In this document: positions 57,503-64,000 of the stretch, in pieces
Layout of the letters: each line of letters begins with the position of its first letter
Position numbering within the stretch: the first letter of the stretch is position 1
Origin: Apium graveolens
Lineage: Eukaryota > Streptophyta > Magnoliopsida > Apiales > Apiaceae
Length of the DNA: 64,000 nucleotides
Reading direction: 5' to 3'
NCBI RefSeq assembly: GCF_009905375.1
Contig: NC_133649.1
Coordinates: 231,111,792 to 231,175,791 of the forward strand
Notes under the pieces: model-generated
What the model was told of the DNA's origin: nothing
What the model saw: the letters and a program-made list of their open reading frames with translations, nothing else
Databases searched by the model: none
Translations under genes and position numbers: made by a program

Positions 57503-58381
57503 TTATCCAAAACGCTCTCCAAGCTCCTTTGGATAATTTTGTATAATATTATCATAATATAAGGTTATTATACTTTCGGTGAAACCTCCACCATGGCTTT
57601 CAGAAATAATTATAGCTTTCCGAGCTCGTAGTATATCTTGTATTTTGGACCTGAGGGTAGCTAGTCCAATGGCTCGTTTTTCACATAACCATTCCTGGAA
57701 TTTGTTAATATCACAGGGATTTGGCAATTTCAAGCTTTTGGTTTCTCCCACAATATCTGCCATATTCCTTCCCAATTTAAATAGTTGGACTAGATCGGTT
57801 GATGCATCAAAAACTTGTATTCCATATGAGCCTGCTCCCATTTCCCGTATCATAGCTTCCACGGATTTGACAATTATACTTGGTAGCTTTGATATACAAT
57901 ACATGGTTTCATTTGTTAAGATCTTGTCAACAAAACCATGTATAAACAGGTTATAGACTATGTCAGGTTTTGCATTTTCACAACAAATATATCTGGGATA
58001 TTTTGTAGATTTTGTCAATCTGCAAACATCAGGGTTAGATTTATAATCATAATATTTCATCATTTGCTCATATGTTTTCATTATCTCAGGTGAGTGTTTC
58101 AGCCTATCACTCATTGATAAATTTGACAGAGTAGTTGATATGTTGGTTGAAGGTGATGGCATGGTTACAAGCTTTGATGAAAATGTTATAGGTTTTATTG
58201 TAGGGATTGCAACTGAAGCTTGTAGAGTTGTTTTGTCTTTTATAGCTTCCATAATTTGTTTCAGAAAATGTTGGTTCTCCTGAACCAGGGTTTCTATCTC
58301 CTTTTGGAGTTTGGTGATTTTCTCATTATTGGTTGAGATATGAGAAGTGACATCAGTGATATATTTCTCAAAATTTTCCAT
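57503..58381 (-). CDS. last ORF of the pararetrovirus, coiled coil; possible transactivator-position protein
   Basis: 292 codons, ATG at 58381. The N-terminal 60 residues form a heptad-rich coiled coil (ITKLQKEIETLVQENQHFLK). A Ser/Thr/Pro-rich linker and a globular C-half with CCENAKPDIVYNLFIHGF follow. In caulimoviruses the last ORF encodes the inclusion-body translation transactivator; position suggests the same role, but I do not recognise the domain. The frame is intact. Confidence 0.6.
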   Translation of the reverse strand: MENFEKYITDVTSHISTNNEKITKLQKEIETLVQENQHFLKQIMEAIKDKTTLQASVAIPTIKPITFSSKLVTMPSPSTNISTTLSNLSMSDRLKHSPEIMKTYEQMMKYYDYKSNPDVCRLTKSTKYPRYICCENAKPDIVYNLFIHGFVDKILTNETMYCISKLPSIIVKSVEAMIREMGAGSYGIQVFDASTDLVQLFKLGRNMADIVGETKSLKLPNPCDINKFQEWLCEKRAIGLATLRSKIQDILRARKAIIISESHGGGFTESIITLYYDNIIQNYPKELGERFG

Positions 58382-58404
58382 ATCCTGCTAAGAGCAACAA
58401 ACAA

Positions 58405-58707
58405 TTAAATTTTCCCTTTACAAAAACAAAATGCATGACATTCAATGGTATTTAATTTTCTAATAATTGATATTAATAATTCATCAATATACCTTCTATT
58501 AGGAGTGAAATAATAACCAATGTGTTTTTCTATTTCTAGAAATCCTTTGTATGCTTCTTCTAGTTTTTCTGTATTATTTTCATCTAATCCTTCGAGAGCA
58601 AAATTTTTTATAAATTCTACAGCTTCTGAAGTAGTAGTCCATATTATTAAAGATCCCGATATGATTTTCCATGGTTGAGCTTGTCTTCTTGTATATTCTA
58701 TTTTCAT
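58405..58707 (-). CDS. small pararetroviral ORF between pol and the last ORF
   Basis: 100 codons, ATG at 58707, stop 24 nt before the next ATG. It starts MKIEYTRRQAQPWKIISGSL and holds KLEEAYKGFLEIEKHIGYYF. No family is recognised. A short ORF at this place, tightly packed, argues that it is a real gene of this virus. Confidence 0.55.
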   Translation of the reverse strand: MKIEYTRRQAQPWKIISGSLIIWTTTSEAVEFIKNFALEGLDENNTEKLEEAYKGFLEIEKHIGYYFTPNRRYIDELLISIIRKLNTIECHAFCFCKGKI

Positions 58708-59575
58708 TGTTTATTTTCTCTGCTAAGATAGTCAGCTAACACATTTTTTGTTCCTGATATATTTTTTATTACAAAATCATAACAACAGAAAAAGATTGCC
58801 ATTTTCTTCTTTTATTTAATTCTGGTAATAATTCTATTTTATTAGTAATAAAGGCTTTTACTTGAGTATTATCTGTTTTTACTACAAATTTAACAGGTAA
58901 TAAATGATAATGAAACTTTTTAATCCCATATTTTACAGCTAATAGTTCTTTTTCATTTATGTGGTAGTTTGATTCATTAGGTTTCCAAGTTCCTCCTACA
59001 TATCCACATATATGTGTATTTTCTTTATCTATGTCATCCTTCTCATATGCTATTAGGACTGCTCCCCATCCTATATCACTAGCATCAGTATATAATTCTA
59101 AATGATCTGTTTCTATGGGTATTCTATGTTTTGGTAAATCTTTCACCTTTTCCTTAAGAATTTTTATACAGTTTTCATGTTCTTTTGTCCATCCAAAAGG
59201 TTTATTTTTTGTTAGTTCCTGTAATGGTTTTCTTAATTTAGGTAAGTCTTTAATATGATCTGAGGCATAATTTATTATTCCTAAAAATTGTTGTACCTCT
59301 TTTTTATTTTCTAATTTGTCCTTAAAATTTACAATCTTTGTTACTATATGATCTTGTAATTGTATACCTTCTTTATCTATTTTGTATCCTAAATATTCTA
59401 TCTTATTCTTTAATATTTCAGATTTCTTTTCAGACAGTAATATTCCATGCTGGTCTATTGTTTTTATAAATTGCTCTAAATGTTTTATATGCTCTTCTAG
59501 AGTTTCACTATATATTAATATATCGTCTACATATACTATACAGAAATCTTTTAATTTCCTAAAGATTTGGTCCAT
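58708..59575 (-). pseudogene. pararetroviral RT C-half and RNase H
   Basis: Continues the RT frame after the stop at 59579-59581. The catalytic box IVYVDDILIYS is intact (about 59522-59533). The connection region (FLGIINYASDHIKDLP) and RNase H (LYTDASDIGWGAVLI, INEKELLAVKYGIKKF, KTDNTQVKAF) follow. The open frame ends at 58769; the usual C-terminal end of RNase H is seen in another frame down to about 58710, so there is a small frameshift near 58790. RT would copy pregenomic RNA to DNA. This copy is not functional as it stands. Confidence 0.88.
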
Positions 59576-59578
59576 TCT

Positions 59579-60202
59579 TCATTGAAATATTTGTGGCGCA
59601 TTTTTTAATCCAAAGGGTAATACTATCCATTCATAATGTCCTTGCGGAGCACTAAAGGCTGTTAAAGGCCTTGATTCTTTGGTTAATTTTATTTGCCAAA
59701 ATCCACTTTTACAATCAAATTTACTAAACCATTTCTTATTTCCTAGTCTATTTATAAGATTTCTTTTGTATGGTAAGAAATATCCATCAAATATAGTTTT
59801 CTTATTTAATTCTCTATAGTCTATTACCATACGGGCTTTTCCCCTTTTCTGTTCATTATGTTTTCTTACAAGGAAAGCCGGGCTACTATGTGGACTTTTA
59901 CTTTCTTGTATTAATTTTAGTTTTAATAATTCATTGATTTGATTATCAAATTCTTTTTGGTCTGAAGGGCTATACCTTATAGGTTTAGATCTTATTATAT
60001 CATTAGGGTTTAATAATTTTATTTCAGCATATATCTTTTCCTTATCCCATAACCTCATAGGATTTTCTCCGAAGTTGGATTTTAATAAATTATTATATTT
60101 TTCAGTTAATTCTTGTAGATTATTATTTCTTTCTATTTTTAGATTGTTATTCTTATAGTATTTATAGTACTTATTGGCATAATTCTTTTTAATACTATCC
60201 AC
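59579..60202 (-). pseudogene. pararetroviral RT N-half
   Basis: Shows [36 protein letters not shown] and FSKFDCKSGFWQIKL (first catalytic Asp), then LPFGLKNAPQIFQ before an in-frame TGA at 59579-59581. It is in the same frame as 58769-59575, so one stop splits RT. The ATG at 60202 is internal; the upstream protease is one frame over, joined by a frameshift between 60140 and 60200. Confidence 0.88.
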
Positions 60203-60573
60203 TTATTACACGGAGTTTGTAATGATAGGGTATTTGAAGTTACTATATGTGTTTTAAAATAATCTAAAAAGTTATTTCCTAATAATATAGATTGCTTCAT
60301 CTTATTCTGATATACAATAGGTAAATTGAATAATGTTTTATTTAGCTTTATTCTCATGTTTTTTGCTATTACATCTAATTCCTTCTTTTGTTCATTAAAT
60401 CCTGATACCCTAGTTCTATGTGCATTAGATTTTTCCCATCTGTATGAAGCTAAAACTTCCTTTTTTACTAGACATAGATCTGCTCCACTATCTATAAATA
60501 TTTTTTGTTTTAGGAATTTATATTTTTTATATTCTACATCTGCTTCTATGTATATTGCTACCATTCCTCCCAA
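60139..60573 (-). CDS. pararetroviral aspartic protease (start of pol)
   Basis: 144 codons. The start overlaps the coat-protein stop by 16 nt. The retropepsin site is IFIDSGADLCLV (residues 25-36) and the second hallmark is SILLGNNFLDYF near residue 95. It matures the viral polyproteins. In related viruses it is the N-terminal part of the pol ORF; here the frame is lost before RT. Confidence 0.85.
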   Translation of the reverse strand: MGGMVAIYIEADVEYKKYKFLKQKIFIDSGADLCLVKKEVLASYRWEKSNAHRTRVSGFNEQKKELDVIAKNMRIKLNKTLFNLPIVYQNKMKQSILLGNNFLDYFKTHIVTSNTLSLQTPCNKWIVLKRIMPISTINTIRITI

Positions 60574-62054
60574 TTGCTTTCACTAGATGATTCATAATTT
60601 ATAAAGTTTATTTCATTATCAGTTTCACTAATATAAAACTCTTCATATTCATACCATCTATTGTCATCTTCTTTAATTTGTTCTATTTCCATTATGAATT
60701 GTGATGTATTTATATATTTTACTTTCTTTTCTTTCAGTTTAGGACATTTATTAGCATAATGTCCTTTTTCATTACAATTCCAACATTTACATTCACTTAT
60801 ATCTTTCTTTTTAAAAGGTTTTCTTCTAAACTTTCTCTTATTTTTATATCTTCTCCTATTTTCTGGTGTATTTCTAAATTTCCTAAATCTTTTTCTCTTA
60901 TATCTGTTGTATTTATAAGGATAATTATTTCTATTTTGTTTGCTTCTGTACTTATCATATGATTTTTTCCTATTATACCTCTTCTTATAGTTCCTATAGG
61001 GTTTTTTATCTTCACATCCAAATACTAATCTTCTTTCAGTGAATCCACATATTTCTCTTAATCCTAGTTTTTTATCCTTTTTAACCTTCTGTTGTACCCT
61101 ATATTCTTCACATTTTCTCATTAGATATCCTCTTAGTACTCTTATTCTTTCACCCAGAGTGTTCTCACGAGGTTCTAACTTATTATATTCCTTAGTTATC
61201 TCAGTATTATAAGGTTCTGGTAAATGATCATAATATAATTGTTGATATATATGTCCTTCTTCGGGTAAGAATCTAGCTTCATAAAAGAATTTAGTAAAAC
61301 TTATAGTATATTCTGGTAACTTGTTAATTTTACAGCATTTCATGTTATTTAGATTCATTATTATTTCTATTTTTCTTTCTATTAAAACTTGGTCTCTAGC
61401 TACTATCCAAGGTTCTTCTAAGAATTCTCTTTTTAATATCATATCAAATATTTGTAACATTGATTTCCAATCCGTTGCATACCTTAGTACTTCAGTTTTT
61501 AACTGATATTCTATCCAATATGCTACCTTTCCAATTAACGTTTTTGAGATCAAGTTATAAGTATATTCTAACTCATCTGTATGAGTAGAATTCATTAATG
61601 CTATATACATTCCTAAATTCCAATCAGTAATTCTCCTGCTAATTTCTTGTTCTTCATATACATTATCTAAGTCTAAAAAGTATCCATTCAAGTTTACGCC
61701 TTGTGACATTGATCCTATAAATTCTTTAAATTCATTATGTTGTCCTATTGGTATGTGTTTTGGTATCGTGTTCCTATATCTTGTTATAACTTCCATATTA
61801 TGGTCGGTTACTTCTTCTTCTGGGTAGTTATCCATCTCCTCATTTTTTATTCCTTCAGTTTCTATATCAGTATAATTATTTTTATCTTCTTGGTCACTAT
61901 TCGATTCTTGTTTTATTACTGCATTTACATTTTTCATTCTTTCTAAAGCTTCTATTATATTTTTATTTTCTATTTCCATTTCAGAATTTTCCTCATAACT
62001 ACTGTTATATTCTTCTATTATATTCACCGTTTTTTCTAAATTATCTTGTTCCAA
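60558..62054 (-). CDS. pararetroviral coat protein
   Basis: 498 codons, ATG at 62054. The N-terminal 100 residues are strongly acidic (EEYNSSYEENSEMEIENKN). The capsid core follows (GMYIALMNSTHTDELEYTYN, DWKSMLQIFDMILKREFLEE). A basic Arg/Lys/Tyr tract leads to the zinc knuckle CWNCNEKGHYANKC at residues 424-437, and an acidic tail ends it. This acidic-basic-knuckle-acidic layout is typical of caulimovirid coat proteins. The frame is intact and starts 19 nt inside the previous ORF. Confidence 0.9.
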   Translation of the reverse strand: MEQDNLEKTVNIIEEYNSSYEENSEMEIENKNIIEALERMKNVNAVIKQESNSDQEDKNNYTDIETEGIKNEEMDNYPEEEVTDHNMEVITRYRNTIPKHIPIGQHNEFKEFIGSMSQGVNLNGYFLDLDNVYEEQEISRRITDWNLGMYIALMNSTHTDELEYTYNLISKTLIGKVAYWIEYQLKTEVLRYATDWKSMLQIFDMILKREFLEEPWIVARDQVLIERKIEIIMNLNNMKCCKINKLPEYTISFTKFFYEARFLPEEGHIYQQLYYDHLPEPYNTEITKEYNKLEPRENTLGERIRVLRGYLMRKCEEYRVQQKVKKDKKLGLREICGFTERRLVFGCEDKKPYRNYKKRYNRKKSYDKYRSKQNRNNYPYKYNRYKRKRFRKFRNTPENRRRYKNKRKFRRKPFKKKDISECKCWNCNEKGHYANKCPKLKEKKVKYINTSQFIMEIEQIKEDDNRWYEYEEFYISETDNEINFINYESSSESNWEEW

Positions 62055-62536
62055 TTCACTAGTACTTGTATTATTATTTGTAGATACAGTACTAGAAACT
62101 TCACTTGTATCTTTTTTTTTCCTTTTAACTTATTTAATTGCCTTTTTAATATTTCTATTTCTTTTTTATTTTCTTCTGTTTTTTCATTTAATTCCTTTTT
62201 TGTTTGTCTTAAATCTCTTTTTACATCTTTTAGTTCCTTTTTAGTTTCTTTATATTTATTTTTATATTTTTTATATTTTTCTAACCATTCTTCATTAGTA
62301 TTTAATCGTAATTTTTTATTCTCCGTCCTTATTTCTTCTATTTCTTCCTTTTGTTGTTCTAATTTTGACTTTAAATATTCTATCACAGTTGTATCAATCT
62401 TAAACTCAGCTTTGCTTTCACTAGTTGTTTCCTTTTTTAATGGTTCATACTTATATTTTTCTCTTTCTAAAATTTCTTTTCCATGATTCTTTAAAAATGT
62501 TATCACGTTATATTCCTTTTGTTCTTTAGTTTCCAT
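62036..62536 (-). CDS. small pararetroviral ORF, Lys/Glu-rich coiled coil
   Basis: 166 codons; its ATG overlaps the stop of the upstream ORF (TAATG). Almost the whole middle is a charged coiled coil (LEQQKEEIEEIRTENKKLRL, DLRQTKKELNEKTEENKKEI). Caulimoviruses have a coiled-coil virion-associated protein just before the coat gene; this ORF is in that position. Assignment is by position and structure only. Confidence 0.65.
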   Translation of the reverse strand: METKEQKEYNVITFLKNHGKEILEREKYKYEPLKKETTSESKAEFKIDTTVIEYLKSKLEQQKEEIEEIRTENKKLRLNTNEEWLEKYKKYKNKYKETKKELKDVKRDLRQTKKELNEKTEENKKEIEILKRQLNKLKGKKKIQVKFLVLYLQIIIQVLVNWNKII

Positions 62537-62967
62537 TAGAACTTTCCTTTTTTACTAAGTTGTCCCAAATTATCTAATACCTTTCCTATTGGTTCAGATA
62601 TATTAGGTTTCATTTTACTTATATCTATCATCATTGGCTCATTAACTCTTCTCCATGCATTTATGGCTTTTAGTTCTGGCTTATTTGTAATTTCTTTTTC
62701 TGGTATAATTTTTTGTTTTCCTTCTTCTAATTTTATTAACTTGTCTAGTATCATTTTTAAAGTAGGTATTTCAGAATTATTCCATAAGCTTGTTAACTCT
62801 TCTCTTATTATTTGTCTCAAATTTTCTTGATTATCTTGTTTTTCTACCAATCTCATTATTGCATTTAGTTTTTTCTTAACTATTATTTCTTCCCATAAAT
62901 TTTTTATAAATTCTGAGTCTGACATTTTATTATTTGTTGATTCGCTTCTTCCAACCATTTCCAACAT
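62536..62967 (-). CDS. small pararetroviral ORF of 143 residues
   Basis: ATG at 62967, overlapping the preceding ORF by 38 nt. Another ATG 14 codons in (MSDSEFIKNLWEEI) may be the real start, just after the upstream stop. Predicted helical, with LMKMILDKLIKLEEGK-like character and a Pro-containing tail. By position it may be a helper or virion-associated protein; no family is recognised. Confidence 0.55.
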   Translation of the reverse strand: MLEMVGRSESTNNKMSDSEFIKNLWEEIIVKKKLNAIMRLVEKQDNQENLRQIIREELTSLWNNSEIPTLKMILDKLIKLEEGKQKIIPEKEITNKPELKAINAWRRVNEPMMIDISKMKPNISEPIGKVLDNLGQLSKKGKF

Positions 62968-63148
62968 CTATCCAATATTTACTAGTATTTTTACTCTGTT
63001 CTTCTAATTTCTTAATATCATTTTCTAACTTCGTTTGTCTTTCCTTATATTCTAAATATTTTATTTGTGAATCTATTCCGCTTTCTAACATAATCTGTAT
63101 TTTCTTTAACTTTTCTTTCTTATTCCTTAATTTTTCTTGTATATTCAT
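62930..63148 (-). CDS. small pararetroviral ORF, coiled coil, 72 residues
   Basis: ATG at 63148 overlaps the stop of the movement-protein ORF (4 nt). Lys/Glu-rich heptads (MNIQEKLRNKKEKLKKIQIM, ERQTKLENDIKKLEEQS). Tight overlaps on both sides support a real gene. Function unknown. Confidence 0.55.
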   Translation of the reverse strand: MNIQEKLRNKKEKLKKIQIMLESGIDSQIKYLEYKERQTKLENDIKKLEEQSKNTSKYWIDVGNGWKKRINK

Positions 63149-64000
63149 AGTTTTTCTATAAATCTTTCTTTTCCTTGATCTACTATCTTTATTCCGTTAT
63201 TATTAATTTTATAATTTATCATTTTTAAGAAGTCGCTTCCTAATAATAATTCACTCGAACTATCATATTCTATTACTCCTATATTTATATTATATTCCAA
63301 GTCTAATATTTTAAACTTTAAATTAGTACATTTAGTAATAAATATTTCTCTATCATTTTCTGCATATCTGTAAGTCTGAGGTTCTATCCACTTACAATTT
63401 TCTTCATTTACCTTGCTTATATGAATAAAACTTTTGGTAGCTCCTGTATTAATTTCTGCTATACAGTATCTTGTTATTGTTTCGTCAAATATTATTATTT
63501 TTATTTTCAAACTATCAGTATCTATTTTTATTAAATCTATCTTTCTACTCGTCATACTCATTGATCTAATTAATCTTATAGGATTTTGTTCTTTTCTAAA
63601 ACTTAATCTAGATCCTTCTAATATTGGTTTAATTCTTTGCCTTGGAATCATTTGTCTATTACTAAAATCTATTGTAATTTCTTCTGGGATTGTTATTTGA
63701 GATTCTTCTTTATGTTCAATTTTTTCTAATATATCATTATATAACTTTGGTACTATTATTCCTAATTCCGTTTGTTTCTTTACGTGATGGTTTCCAATCA
63801 TAGCATAAACCATTTTGGTTTCTATACTAATAACTTTACTTCCTTTTTGCATTCTTATTCCATCTAACTTATAGTATAATGTTAAAGATCTTTCTTTATT
63901 TTCATCCCTTAGTGATATACTGAAATCGGGTTGTATTATAAATTTTAATTTCTGATATATCAAGTTTCCTTTTATTACTGCTATTAATGAATCTTGTATA
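63145..64000 (-). CDS. pararetroviral movement protein with a C-terminal retropepsin-like domain (5' end outside the window)
   Basis: The frame is open to the right edge; no ATG is seen, so the start lies beyond 64000. IIQPDFSISLRDENKERSLT and YKLDGIRMQKGSKVISIETK fit the caulimovirid 30K-family movement protein, which opens plasmodesmata. The last 110 residues differ: YCIAEINTGATKSFIHIS and SSELLLGSDFLKMINYK match the two hallmarks of a retropepsin, with Asn for the catalytic Asp. The real protease is in the pol ORF (60139-60573), so this second copy would be inactive and may be structural. Confidence 0.75.
   Translation of the reverse strand, partial: IQDSLIAVIKGNLIYQKLKFIIQPDFSISLRDENKERSLTLYYKLDGIRMQKGSKVISIETKMVYAMIGNHHVKKQTELGIIVPKLYNDILEKIEHKEESQITIPEEITIDFSNRQMIPRQRIKPILEGSRLSFRKEQNPIRLIRSMSMTSRKIDLIKIDTDSLKIKIIIFDETITRYCIAEINTGATKSFIHISKVNEENCKWIEPQTYRYAENDREIFITKCTNLKFKILDLEYNINIGVIEYDSSSELLLGSDFLKMINYKINNNGIKIVDQGKERFIEKL

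Larger units (their letters stand above)
57503..64000 (-). mobile_element. endogenous pararetrovirus (Caulimoviridae), nearly complete, runs off the right edge
   Basis: On minus, in order: movement protein, three small ORFs, coat protein with zinc knuckle, protease-RT-RNase H, a 100-codon ORF, and a 292-codon last ORF. Genes overlap by a few bases, as in polycistronic caulimovirids, and there is no integrase. Separate movement, coat and pol ORFs plus small coiled-coil ORFs resemble caulimovirus/soymovirus layouts more than the fused polyproteins of petuviruses or florendoviruses (family knowledge). The sequence is very AT-rich, unlike its neighbours. Only pol shows clear breaks. The intergenic region with the primer site would lie beyond 64000. 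Confidence 0.9.

Noticed and set aside
57503..64000. A gypsy retrotransposon instead of a pararetrovirus
   Set aside because: There is no integrase after RNase H and no LTR; a movement protein and a caulimovirid-type coat protein are present.

Overview
The window is repeat-dense nuclear DNA of a flowering plant. No intact host gene, tRNA gene or CRISPR array was recognised. It consists of nested LTR retrotransposons (Ty1/copia and Ty3/gypsy), solo LTRs, a foldback element, an endogenous plant pararetrovirus, a short 18S rDNA fragment and one unidentified coding fragment. The mix of elements, the iMet-type primer sites and GT-AG introns point to an angiosperm, probably a eudicot. The species cannot be told from the sequence.

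Layout. (1) 1-19534, minus: a SIRE-like copia element (A). Its integrase codons are split at 4195/15869 by a 4.3-kb solo LTR (B, 4196-15868, TSD tatat). B is itself split by a complete young copia element (C, 7319-14649, TSD ttaac, near-identical LTRs). (2) 19535-21331: remnants of two more copia elements, D (minus) and E (plus). A inserted into the gag of D. (3) 21332-33116: a foldback element (F) split by an 11.15-kb composite (21808-32960) made of one inverted and three direct LTR-derived units around a 3.5-kb LTR. (4) 33117-35092: unassigned sequence, then an LTR with a 78-bp minisatellite (G). (5) 35093-49091: a degenerate Tekay-like chromovirus (H); its 5' LTR holds a solo LTR (37988-39895). 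(6) 49297-56318: a Tat/Retand-like gypsy composite with a dual-RNase-H pol on plus, an antisense intron-containing extra ORF on minus, and a second inverted copy of its 3' end on the left. (7) 56320-57190: an unidentified coding fragment and 93 bp of 18S rDNA. (8) 57503-64000, minus: a nearly complete endogenous caulimovirid that runs off the right edge.

The most interesting points are as follows. Copia C has no visible tRNA primer site; instead the 16 nt just after its 5' LTR are perfectly complementary to a stretch inside that LTR, which suggests self-priming. Two independent composites have LTR 3' (U5) sides facing outward at both ends, as expected if two 5'-truncated cDNAs were joined head-to-head before integration. 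The antisense Retand ORF has two GT-AG introns that keep frame. The pararetroviral movement-protein ORF ends in a second, catalytically altered retropepsin-like domain.

Relative order of insertion, youngest first within each nest: C into B into A into D; composite 1 into F; solo LTR into H, and H into G/its flank. Most coding regions are broken by stops and frameshifts. The best preserved are the RT-RNase H ORF of C and most ORFs of the pararetrovirus.
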